From NCBI GenBank assembly GCA_903924805.1, contig CAIYCZ010000420.1, forward strand, positions 1 to 6,193: a stretch of 6,193 nucleotides of DNA. Direction: 5' to 3'. The stretch is from an uncultured delta proteobacterium (GTDB lineage Bacteria; Desulfobacterota; WTBG01; CAIYCZ01). How positions within the stretch are numbered: position 1 is the first letter of the stretch; the number at the start of each line of letters is the position of its first letter. Positions 1 to 5,709 of this stretch are shown piece after piece. The position numbers and the translations under genes were made by a program. Below the pieces are notes generated by a model. That model worked only from the letters and a program-made list of their open reading frames with translations, did not search any database and was not told the DNA's origin.

Positions 1-1
1 A

Positions 2-21
2 ACACAGAGTTTTTTCTGTGT
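2..21. repeat. Short perfect hairpin at the window edge, part of a CTGTG-rich intergenic repeat
   Basis: ACACAGA (2-8) and TCTGTGT (15-21) form a perfect 7-bp stem around a GTTTTT loop. The right arm is followed by a second CTGTG copy (CCTCTGTGG, 22-30). Stretches reading CTGTGTCCTCTGTGG recur between genes in many environmental bacterial genomes, as I recall, so this is probably an interspersed repeat. It could also be the tail of an upstream terminator, but no T-run follows the stem. The left edge is cut by the window, so the full extent is unknown. Confidence 0.4.
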
Positions 22-74
22 CCTCTGTGGTTTGATTTTAATATGGTTGTAAATTAACCTATTACGTTTTAAGA

Positions 75-104
75 TTGCTCTAGTGAATCTTTTTTTATTA
101 TAAC
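75..104 (+). promoter_or_regulatory. Candidate sigma70-type promoter for the AOR gene
   Basis: TTGCTC (75-80) resembles a -35 box and TATAAC (99-104) a -10 box, with an 18-base spacer that ends in a T-run. The start codon lies 23 bases downstream of the -10 box, which leaves a short leader holding the AAGGA ribosome binding site at 116-120. The region is AT-rich throughout, so chance matches are likely. Confidence 0.4.
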
Positions 105-127
105 ATAAAACTATTAAGGAAACCCGC

Positions 128-1969
128 ATGAAATATAAAGGTTATACCGGTAAGCTGCTGCGCGTTGATCTCACGGAAAGAACAATTGAATCCATACCGC
201 TTTCAGAGAAAAGTGCAGAAAACTATATTGGCGGTGTTGGCATAGCTGCAGAGCTGATTCAGCAGATGTTAAAGCCGGGCATGGATGCGCTCGATGAAAG
301 AAGCCCCCTTATCTTCATGACCGGCCCGCTTACCGGCACGGTCGTCCCGTGGAGCGGCAGGCACTGTGTGGCGTGCATATCTCCCCTTACCGGCATATGG
401 GGCGAGGCATATGCCGGCGGCACCTGGGGGAGAGAGCTTAAAAAAGCGGGCTTTGACGGAATAGTGATAACCGGCAGGGCGCAGCATCTGGTCTATCTCA
501 GAATCATAAATCAGAACGTCACCATTGAAGACGCAGCAATGCTTAAAGGGAAAGATACCTTCGAGACAGAACAGCTTCTCCAGAATTATAGTAATGAAAA
601 GGTAAAAGTTGCAGCCATCGGCGCTGCCGGAGAAAACCTGGTGCGGTTTGCAGCGGTGCTCCACGATGGCCCTGCTGCACGCACCGCAGCGCGCTGCGGC
701 GTCGGTGCGGTGATGGGAGCAAAGAACCTGAAGGCAATAGCCGTGGCCGGGAGCCGGGGAATTGAGGTCGCGAAACAACAGAAGCTGCTGGCATCCATCA
801 AAGCCGCGCTGCCGGAGATGGTAAAAGCCCCGGAGCACCGTTTGCGCAAAGCACAGGCGGTGTTCTCAATGTTTGTAAATGACGGAAGGCACGGGATACA
901 TAACTGGCGGGATGGAGAGCTTGCCGGATTTAATGAGGCGGTTCTCAAGGAAATAGAAACGCACATAAAGGATGCGCAGCCGTACCTGTGCGCCGGCTGC
1001 CCGACCGGATGCAGCGAATCAAATGTCAGGGCCGGCGTGCGCCAGACGGTGTGGGAAGTTATCGCGCCGCTTGGCTCGCAGTGCGGCATGACTGATATGG
1101 GCTATGTGCAGAAGGCTTATGACCTATGCAACCGCCAGGGCATAGATACCATTTCAGCAGGCGGGGTCATCTCCTTTGCCATGGAATGCTTCGAAGAAGG
1201 GCTGATAACAGAAAAGGATACGGATGGCATCCGGCTTACCTTCGGCAACGGGGATGCAGTACTTGCCATGCTTGAAAAAATCTGCAGCCGGGAAGGCTTC
1301 GGAGCAATTCTGGCAGAAGGAACGCGGCGCGCTGCCCGGCAGATAGGGAAGGGGGCTCTGCAGTTTGCCATCGAGGTAAAGGGGCTTGAGGTGCCGGCCC
1401 ACGACCCGCGCGCCCACAACTTCCTGGCACTTGCCTATGCAACCGATCCGCGGGGCGCGATCCATACCGGAGCAGCAGACCCCAGGGTCGAGGGGTTTGA
1501 CCTGATGGACATGGCAGCCGTCAGGTTTGCTGTTGAGGGCACTGCAGAGACGGTAGCGCGGGGACAGGATTATGCATGCATCCTCAACTCCCTTGTGCTG
1601 TGCGCCTTTTCCCATGCCGGCTATGCGCAGTATTATTCTGCCGGCGGATTTCCCGGCATCACGGCACAACAGGTAACTGAATGGCTCAGCCTTGCCACCG
1701 GCATGGAAAAAGATTTTACTTTCCTGATGCAGGCAGGGGAGAAGATTTTTAATATCAAGCATCTGATCAATCTTGCCTGCGGGCTTGATTCTTCATCCGA
1801 CTGTCTGCCCCAGCGCTTCATGACGGTTAAAAGAAAGCCGGGACCGGCTGCAGACCACCTGCCGCCCATGCAGGAGATGCTTAAGGATTACTACCGGGCC
1901 AGGGGGTGGGAAGCTGACGGGAAGATTGCTCAGCAGAAGCTGGAAGCGTTAGGGCTTGGAGCGTTATAA
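128..1969 (+). CDS. Aldehyde:ferredoxin oxidoreductase family protein (tungsten-pterin enzyme)
   Basis: A 613-residue AOR-family oxidoreductase. Members use a tungsten (rarely molybdenum) bis-pyranopterin plus a [4Fe-4S] cluster to oxidise aldehydes to acids with ferredoxin, or to run the reverse reaction, in the cytoplasm of anaerobes. The N-terminal pterin-binding domain covers about residues 4-205 and starts with the typical YxGKLLRVDLT. The C-terminal helical domains cover about 215-600. Cluster ligands are visible as C288-x2-C291-x3-C295 and C492, nearly the same numbering as Pyrococcus furiosus AOR (288, 291, 295, 494). E310 and H446 align with its active-site Glu313 and His448. The tail has the family's LPQRF signature (560-564). 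The pterin loops read N335-RQGID and N487-SLVLC, where the classical form is DxxGLD/DxxGLC. ATG follows AAGGA with a 7-base gap. No ferredoxin, MoaD-like or second-subunit gene is adjacent. Family assignment is firm; the substrate is unknown. Confidence 0.95.
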   Translation: MKYKGYTGKLLRVDLTERTIESIPLSEKSAENYIGGVGIAAELIQQMLKPGMDALDERSPLIFMTGPLTGTVVPWSGRHCVACISPLTGIWGEAYAGGTWGRELKKAGFDGIVITGRAQHLVYLRIINQNVTIEDAAMLKGKDTFETEQLLQNYSNEKVKVAAIGAAGENLVRFAAVLHDGPAARTAARCGVGAVMGAKNLKAIAVAGSRGIEVAKQQKLLASIKAALPEMVKAPEHRLRKAQAVFSMFVNDGRHGIHNWRDGELAGFNEAVLKEIETHIKDAQPYLCAGCPTGCSESNVRAGVRQTVWEVIAPLGSQCGMTDMGYVQKAYDLCNRQGIDTISAGGVISFAMECFEEGLITEKDTDGIRLTFGNGDAVLAMLEKICSREGFGAILAEGTRRAARQIGKGALQFAIEVKGLEVPAHDPRAHNFLALAYATDPRGAIHTGAADPRVEGFDLMDMAAVRFAVEGTAETVARGQDYACILNSLVLCAFSHAGYAQYYSAGGFPGITAQQVTEWLSLATGMEKDFTFLMQAGEKIFNIKHLINLACGLDSSSDCLPQRFMTVKRKPGPAADHLPPMQEMLKDYYRARGWEADGKIAQQKLEALGLGAL

Positions 1970-2020
1970 ATCATATTCGCTTTTCATGATTGAAGCCTCC
2001 CCGCTATGCTCCGGTACGGT

Positions 2021-2680
2021 TTACAAAAACTCCGTCACCTCTTCCACCGGCAAACGGTGCCGGGGAATCTGATTCAAGGAAGAATCCTTAACCGGATAGC
2101 CTACCGCAACGCCATCCACCAGAATGAGGTCCGGTTCGAGATCAAGCCCCTTCTTAATAGATTCCTGACAAATAGAAACGGCATTAATCCAGCATGTCCC
2201 CAATCCGCGTGCCGTAGCAGCCAGTAAAAAGTTTTCCATGGCTGCAACCGCTGCCTTAAGGTAGTTCTGGTTCTTGCAGGGATAGGTGACAAACATGATT
2301 CCCATGGGGGCATGGTGAAAAGCAAAATTGCCTGCGCCAATGGTCTGAATATCAGCTCCTTTTTCTTTGAGAAATGAGAGCATCTCGCTGAATGACCGGT
2401 CTTTGCGGGCTTTGAGCTCCTGTGCCATCCCGTCACTTACTGCTGGTGCGGGCTGCTTTGCCAGTTCTGCTGCCGCTTTTGCAAAATTATCTGCAATTAC
2501 CCGGCACATTTTTTTCAGCGATTCCCCGGAGAGGATAATGAATTTCCACGGCTGCTGGCTGGTGGGATTGGGTGCCCAGGAAGCCGCTTCAAGACATTCG
2601 AGAATGACCTCACGCGGCGGGAGTTCTGCGGTAAAGTGGCGGATGCTTTTTCTTTCTTTTATAAGATCTATAAAATCCAT
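2021..2680 (-). CDS. Nitroreductase-family FMN flavoprotein
   Basis: A 219-residue protein of the nitroreductase (NfsB/FRase-like) fold. These are cytoplasmic FMN enzymes, usually homodimers, that pass electrons from NAD(P)H to nitro compounds, quinones or other acceptors. Seen here: the N-terminal FMN-phosphate motif R10-KSIRHF16, the APNPTSQQPW loop (36-45), GLGTCWI (159-165) and the C-terminal VAVGYP (191-196). Length fits the family. GGAGG lies 7 bases before the ATG on the minus strand, which supports this start. The gene converges on the AOR gene with 51 bases between the stops and no clear terminator hairpin in the gap. It diverges from the Tat-signal remnant. Two cysteines (C135, C163) are present, but there is no ferredoxin-type cluster motif, so it is not the Fe-S-fused subtype. 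The physiological substrate cannot be read from sequence. Confidence 0.92.
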   Translation of the reverse strand: MDFIDLIKERKSIRHFTAELPPREVILECLEAASWAPNPTSQQPWKFIILSGESLKKMCRVIADNFAKAAAELAKQPAPAVSDGMAQELKARKDRSFSEMLSFLKEKGADIQTIGAGNFAFHHAPMGIMFVTYPCKNQNYLKAAVAAMENFLLAATARGLGTCWINAVSICQESIKKGLDLEPDLILVDGVAVGYPVKDSSLNQIPRHRLPVEEVTEFL

Positions 2681-2751
2681 ATCCTTCCCTCCCGGTTATA
2701 TGCAAAGCCCCTCTGCCTCCCCCGGTAGAAGGGAGTTAACTGATAGAAAAT

Positions 2752-2875
2752 ATGAATCTGGAACTCATGAACTCAAGAAAAAAATTCATCAAGGCTGCGG
2801 GTGGAGTGACCTGCGGTAAAGATGACCGCTGCGGCAGGTGCTGTCTTTTCTGTGTCAGGGTATGCCACTGGTTGA
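2752..2875 (+). pseudogene. Remnant of a Tat signal peptide, frame-shifted by a 16-base insertion
   Basis: From ATG 2767 (or in-frame ATG 2752) the sequence encodes MNSRKKFIKAAGGVT, a typical start of a twin-arginine signal peptide except that the pair is R-K. It then enters a Cys-rich stretch ending at TGA 2887-2889. One frame over, from 2828, it reads AAAGAVFSVSGYATG and stops at TGA 2873-2875, an ideal hydrophobic region with an A-rich start. Removing bases 2812-2827 joins the two halves in one frame with no other change. The inserted 16 bases end in TGACC, and TGACC also precedes them (2807-2811), so the insertion is an 11-base core flanked by 5-base direct repeats. No mature domain follows. 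I read this as the decayed 5' end of an exported redox or binding protein; its identity cannot be recovered. The alternative, a genuine 40-residue Cys-rich peptide, is less likely because no good ribosome binding site precedes it. Confidence 0.6.
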
Positions 2876-2928
2876 GTCTGCCACATTGATTTAGTGCTTG
2901 AATTTTCCCCTCAAATCTATACTATTAG

Positions 2929-2944
2929 CAGGCTGTTTGTAAAC
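2929..2944 (+). repeat. Isolated arm-like sequence of the CAGGCTGTT repeat
   Basis: CAGGCTGTT (2929-2937) preceded by TTAG and followed by TGTAAAC resembles the left terminus of the foldback element at 3141 (CAGGCTGTTGAAAAAC). It has the same orientation as that left arm. It lies just upstream of the DUF3617-like remnant's ribosome binding site. It could be a degenerate solo end or a chance 9-mer. Confidence 0.35.
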
Positions 2945-2981
2945 GATTTTTGTATCACGAGCACAGCAAGGAGACCCCGTA

Positions 2982-3105
2982 ATGTTTAAAAAACAGCGGA
3001 GACCGGTTTGACGGCACCATCATTATGAAAGCCGATGACCCTGAAGAGGGGAAGATGAATATCACCCAGCGCATAAGCGGCCGCCGCATCGGGGATTGTA
3101 AATAA
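2982..3105 (+). pseudogene. DUF3617-like gene remnant: start codon joined out of frame to the C-terminus
   Basis: AAGGAG (2968-2973) sits 8 bases before ATG 2982, an excellent start, but that frame gives only MFKKQRRPV and stops at 3009-3011. In another frame, from about 2989, the sequence reads SGDRFDGTIIMKADD (2995-3039), continues through PEEGKMNITQRISG and ends GRRIGDCK before TAA 3103-3105. That pattern, a beta strand, a methionine/threonine-rich strand and a final GxRIGDC, matches how I remember the end of DUF3617 proteins, which are small secreted proteins of unknown function. The simplest reading is an internal deletion that removed the signal peptide and most of the domain, with loss of frame. 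I recognise the family by pattern only. The codons at the 3' end look normal, so the loss may be recent. Confidence 0.55.
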
Positions 3106-3140
3106 TCCGGGGCTGACAGCTTTCAGCCGTCACGGTTTAA

Positions 3141-3265
3141 CAGGCTGTTGAAAAACACCCATCTGCTGCGTTGCGCTCATCCCTCGTCATTGCAGCGTAC
3201 CATGTAGTACGCCTCATTCCTCGTGATGTCGCGCGCCTTGCATCTGAATGTTTTTGAACAGCCTG
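3141..3265. mobile_element. 125-base foldback element (MITE/REP-like) with CAGGCTGTT termini
   Basis: The left end CAGGCTGTTGAAAAACA (3141-3157) and the right end TGTTTTTGAACAGCCTG (3249-3265) are inverted repeats with one mismatch. The centre is a hairpin, GCGTAC (3195-3200), loop CATGTA, GTACGC (3207-3212). The termini and the hairpin share the same midpoint (about 3203), so the whole unit can fold back on itself. It also holds a 15-base direct repeat with 13 matches, CTCATCCCTCGTCAT (3176-3190) and CTCATTCCTCGTGAT (3213-3227). There is no coding capacity. I recall very similar interspersed repeats in Geobacter-like and other deltaproteobacterial genomes. No target duplication is obvious at the immediate borders. 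Confidence 0.75.
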
Positions 3266-3284
3266 TGACCCGTCATCCGACCCG

Positions 3285-3320
3285 CCTCCAGAATGGCAGG
3301 AGGGTGGAAAACCACTTTTT
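3285..3320 (+). terminator. Possible weak intrinsic terminator
   Basis: CCTCC (3285-3289) and GGAGG (3299-3303) can pair around a 9-base loop. Directly after, GTGG-AAAA-CCAC (3304-3315) forms a second small stem followed by TTTTT (3316-3320). The second stem is only 4 bp plus possible G-T pairs, so activity is doubtful. It could end transcripts coming from the remnant region before the gene at 3346. Confidence 0.3.
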
Positions 3321-3335
3321 CAACAACCTGTTTAA
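3316..3335 (-). repeat. Second right-arm-like copy of the foldback terminus
   Basis: TTTTTCAACAACCTGTTTAA (3316-3335) is close to the reverse complement of the foldback element's left end with its flank, which would read TTTTTCAACAGCCTGTTAAA. The terminus part differs at one base. It lies 50 bases outside the element's right end and runs into the ribosome binding site region of the next gene (AAAGG, 3334-3338). It suggests a nested or duplicated end of the same repeat family. Confidence 0.5.
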
Positions 3336-3345
3336 AGGCATTCCA

Positions 3346-3792
3346 ATGATAAAGCATACATTTTTATTTAAAGAGCATACCTGGATTGCGACCGGTGTCT
3401 ACTTTGATGCCAATAATGACCCCATTCCGGCAGCCGGGGAAACCCGGATAATCCATCGTGAGCATATCTGGATCATTGAGGGTATTATGAGAGTATTCGG
3501 AAACCGGCCGCAGGAAATAAAAAACAGTTATGAGATCGTTCCGTTCGGGGAAAACAGGGTTGTCACCAGGTGGACCTCGTTTAACCCGGCACTGGGCACA
3601 CTCTCCGGGAGCTTTATGATCGTGGATGACGCCATCATTTCAACTTACTGCTCTGAAACCGGTGAGTACGCAGGTACCGAATGCCTGCTGCACATAGATG
3701 AGGGCTGTTATCATGTGCGAGGGTTTGCTCTGAAGGGTGATGAAAAATTGTCCTCCTGGTCTTTTGAGCTGAAGCGGAAAGAGCACGCATGA
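3346..3792 (+). CDS. Conserved-looking hypothetical protein, 148 residues, predicted beta-rich
   Basis: I do not recognise a named family. The protein is soluble-looking, has no signal peptide or membrane segment, and is made of alternating short strands: HTFLFKEHTWIATGVYFD near the N-terminus, EHIWIIEGIMRVFG, NSYEIVPF, TRWTSFNPALGTLSGSFMIV, ISTYCSETGEYAGTECLLHI and a C-terminal SSWSFELKRKE. Regular strands rich in W, T and Y suggest a lipocalin-like or other small beta-barrel, but this is inference. I start it at ATG 3346, after AAAGG with a 7-base gap. An in-frame extension upstream to 3223 would run through the foldback repeat and is unlikely to be real. The stop overlaps the next gene's start by four bases (ATGA), so the two are probably translationally coupled and may work together. 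Confidence 0.75.
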   Translation: MIKHTFLFKEHTWIATGVYFDANNDPIPAAGETRIIHREHIWIIEGIMRVFGNRPQEIKNSYEIVPFGENRVVTRWTSFNPALGTLSGSFMIVDDAIISTYCSETGEYAGTECLLHIDEGCYHVRGFALKGDEKLSSWSFELKRKEHA

Positions 3793-4331
3793 GCAGCCTG
3801 AGGGTTCACACCATTCAGAGCATTGCGGCAAGCGCGGCCCTGTATCCGGTCATCGGAGAACACGCAATCCCGTTCGGGCTGGCAGCAATCTTTATTGATG
3901 TTGACCATGTTATAGAGTATGTGCGCGATACCGGGTCTCTTGACATACGGGGGGTGTTCTCCTACTGCAACCTTATTGAAAACAATCTGGACAAAGGCTT
4001 CTTAGTCCTGAATATCTTTCATACTGCTGAATTTTTTGCCCTGCTGGTTTTTCTTGCACTGCTCTACCCGGTGCTTGTGTATGTCCTTGCCGGATGGGCA
4101 TTTCACCTGTGTGCCGATTTATTTCACCTTATCGTGACGCTGCGCAAGCCGTTTGCCCGGGTATATTCGATCCTTGAGTATGTGTACCGGAGCAGAAACG
4201 GGAAGAACATTACCTCCATACGGGAGCTGCTGCAGAAGGATAACCTGAGGACTGAGAAGGTTCACAATCTTCGCGGCTGGCTGCGGAAGTGGGGAGTTAT
4301 GTGCCCCGCAGAAGCCGGTCTTAATCAGTGA
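3789..4331 (+). CDS. Small membrane protein with DxDH and HxxxD/H motifs, possibly related to YdjM/DUF457 metal-dependent hydrolases
   Basis: 180 residues. Hydrophobic stretches lie at about residues 16-37 and 71-116 (probably two closely spaced helices), followed by a basic soluble tail rich in R/K (119-170). Potential metal ligands cluster at membrane edges: D37-V-D39-H40, H78-T-A-E81 and H106-L-C-A-D110-L-F-H113. The order DxDH, then H near E, then HLxxDxxH recalls the membrane-bound metal-dependent hydrolase group (YdjM/DUF457), which has PDxDH and GxxxHLxxD motifs. The match is by pattern only, and the classic HRGxTHS segment is not seen, so a family call is tentative. It starts inside the stop of the 148-residue protein gene. 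The upstream GAGCACG (3781-3787) is only a weak ribosome binding site, which fits translational coupling. The role is unknown. Confidence 0.75.
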   Translation: MSSLRVHTIQSIAASAALYPVIGEHAIPFGLAAIFIDVDHVIEYVRDTGSLDIRGVFSYCNLIENNLDKGFLVLNIFHTAEFFALLVFLALLYPVLVYVLAGWAFHLCADLFHLIVTLRKPFARVYSILEYVYRSRNGKNITSIRELLQKDNLRTEKVHNLRGWLRKWGVMCPAEAGLNQ

Positions 4332-4335
4332 CCGG
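4315..4335 (+). other. Hairpin across the stop codon of the membrane protein gene
   Basis: CCGGTC (4315-4320) and GACCGG (4330-4335) form a perfect 6-bp stem around a 9-base loop and span the TGA at 4329-4331. No T-run follows, so it is not a standard intrinsic terminator. It may protect a 3' end or be chance. Confidence 0.3.
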
Positions 4336-4540
4336 TGAAACCGCTGCGGATAAATATAATAAATTTAAATGTATAGGAATTTCCTTTTTGATAAGCAGAG
4401 GTAATAAAAGGCAAACAGGAGGGAAAGCAAGTAGATAAAAAAGAGGGATATGATAATACAATAAAATTTACTTTGCGCCTTTGCGAGAGATTACTGTTTT
4501 TAATCTATTTTAAAGCTGCTGCCGTAAGAGGAAAGACCGT
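4332..4540. other. AT-rich spacer with a CTTTGCGC/CTTTGCGA repeat motif
   Basis: No gene is supported here. The spacer is strongly AT-rich, unlike the flanking genes. At 4471-4486 there is a near-perfect tandem CTTTGCGC-CTTTGCGA, a motif I recall as a recurrent intergenic repeat in environmental bacterial genomes, much like the CTGTGTCCTCTGTGG at the window start. A possible promoter for the DUF362 gene uses TTGCGA (4481-4486) and TCTATT (4504-4509) with a 17-base spacer, but its -10 box is poor. Confidence 0.35.
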
Positions 4541-5521
4541 ATGAGCCTGAATGCCATTGACCGGCGCGAATTTTTAAAACTCCTGGGATGCTCGTCTCTG
4601 CTGTTATCGCTGCCCATGAACAGCGGGTGTCGCGGGCCGGCCACTACCCCTGTTTCCGTAGCCATGGTAAAAAACTCTGATGATGCCTATTCCGTGAAGA
4701 GGGCGATAGAACTGGCGGGCGGACTTGACTTTCTGCACCCCGGTGACAGCGTGCTTCTCAAGCTTGCACTCAATTCATCAAACCCGTTCCCGGCAACTAC
4801 CAGCCCGGTTGTGGTATCAGAATTGATTGGCCTGCTTAAAAAACTCCACGCAGGGAAAATTTATGTTGGTGACAAATCACCAGCCTGGCAGGATACCCTG
4901 GACTGCATGGAAAAGACCGGCATTTATCAGGCTGCCGTTGATGCGGGAGCAGAAGTGGTGGTGTTTGATGATGAGGATATGGTTCCGGTGAAGCCGGAGA
5001 ATGCCAGCCACTGGCCGCAGGGGTTTTCAATGCCGGGGATTTTTAACCGGGTGGACCATATCATCGTGCTTCCCACCCTGCGGACGCACAGCCTGGCAGG
5101 TTTTACCATGGGCATGAAAATTTTCGTTGGTGCGCTCCCGCAAACAGACAGATATTCCATGCACAGCTCCCCGCTGTTCCTCAAAGCTATCGCAGAGATT
5201 GCTCTTTGCACGGATAAATTCCGCCTCTCACTCCTCGATGCGCGGCAGGGTTTTAACTCCGAGGGGCCTGATTCAGGAAATCTGATCAGCCCGGGTATCG
5301 TCATAGCAAGCAGGGATCTGGTAGCCGCAGACGCGGTGGGGCTGGCTCTCTTAAAGGCCAGCGGAACAACAGAGCCATTGTGTTATATACCCGTGTGGAA
5401 TCATCCCACCATTAAGAGAGGAGTACGGGTTCATTCTCCATCCTTGTCCTGTGCGACGCTCTCGCTGCTGTCTGAAGGACTGGATAACCTTGATGAAATC
5501 AAACGGCAGCTGTGCCTTTAG
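4541..5521 (+). CDS. Tat-exported DUF362-domain protein
   Basis: 326 residues. The N-terminus DRREFLKLLG (7-16) followed by a leucine-rich stretch and NSGC30 is a twin-arginine signal, implying export in folded form. A lipid anchor at C30 is possible, though N at -3 is not a canonical lipobox. The rest follows DUF362: LLKLALNSSNPFPATTSP (72-89), the GDKS loop (110-113), GIYQAAVDAGAEVVVFDD (127-144), LPTLRTHSLAGFTMGMKIFVG (177-197), R204 with MH (207-208), LLDAR (231-235) and RDLVAADAVG (258-267). Many DUF362 proteins carry a ferredoxin-like CxxCxxC domain; this one has none. The biochemical role of the family is not firmly established. The start is supported by AAGAGGA (4526-4532) 8 bases upstream. 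It stands alone between two AT-rich spacers of about 200 bases, so it is probably monocistronic. Confidence 0.9.
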   Translation: MSLNAIDRREFLKLLGCSSLLLSLPMNSGCRGPATTPVSVAMVKNSDDAYSVKRAIELAGGLDFLHPGDSVLLKLALNSSNPFPATTSPVVVSELIGLLKKLHAGKIYVGDKSPAWQDTLDCMEKTGIYQAAVDAGAEVVVFDDEDMVPVKPENASHWPQGFSMPGIFNRVDHIIVLPTLRTHSLAGFTMGMKIFVGALPQTDRYSMHSSPLFLKAIAEIALCTDKFRLSLLDARQGFNSEGPDSGNLISPGIVIASRDLVAADAVGLALLKASGTTEPLCYIPVWNHPTIKRGVRVHSPSLSCATLSLLSEGLDNLDEIKRQLCL

Positions 5522-5592
5522 TGCTCCTGGTGCTTTCTGTTACAGGGGGAAATAGTACGTATAGCTGATTTTATATTCTTAAAAATATATTA

Positions 5593-5621
5593 TTGGTTAA
5601 TAAATCCGGCTGTGATATAAA
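5593..5621 (+). promoter_or_regulatory. Candidate sigma70-type promoter for the downstream exported protein
   Basis: TTGGTT (5593-5598) and TATAAA (5616-5621) are separated by exactly 17 bases, the best promoter-like pair in the window. It would give a leader of about 100 bases before the start at 5730, and the leader contains the inverted repeat at 5681-5709. The region is AT-rich, so chance is possible. Confidence 0.5.
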
Positions 5622-5680
5622 AACTCACATCTCAGAAGAACATAAAACATATACTACTAGGGAGCTACAGGTAACAAAGA

Positions 5681-5709
5681 GACACAGCAATGGTGGTTAT
5701 GTCTGTGTC
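5681..5709. promoter_or_regulatory. Inverted repeat GACACAG-15-CTGTGTC in the leader
   Basis: GACACAG (5681-5687) and CTGTGTC (5703-5709) are perfect 7-base inverted repeats separated by 15 bases, just upstream of the ribosome binding site AAAGGAG (5717-5723). It could form an mRNA hairpin near the ribosome site or be a regulator binding site. Its CTGTGTC arm also matches the CTGTG motif of the window-edge repeat, so it might be a repeat relic. Confidence 0.35.

Noticed and set aside
269..838. Long minus-strand open frame inside the AOR gene
   Set aside because: It is antisense to a full-length, well-conserved AOR-family gene, and its translation has no recognisable domain; it is a composition-driven shadow. 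The same applies to the other minus-strand frames within 543-1869.
2367..2819. Plus-strand frame of 150 codons across the nitroreductase gene start
   Set aside because: Most of it is antisense to the nitroreductase gene, which has clear FMN motifs and a good ribosome binding site; the translation is low-complexity.
2767..2889. A 40-residue Cys-rich small protein
   Set aside because: The cysteines appear only after the point where the Tat-like frame is lost, no good ribosome binding site precedes it, and removing one 16-base insertion explains everything as a broken signal peptide.
2898..2923. TTGAAT ... TATACT as a promoter for the DUF3617-like remnant
   Set aside because: The spacer is only 14 bases, too short for a normal sigma70 promoter; left out of the features.
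4369..4404. Tiny ORF (11 codons) in the AT-rich spacer
   Set aside because: There is no ribosome binding site, no similarity I recognise, and the length is expected by chance.
5524..5548. CTCCTG ... CAGGGG as a terminator after the DUF362 gene
   Set aside because: The stem is short and includes a G-T pair, the loop is 13 bases, and no T-run follows.
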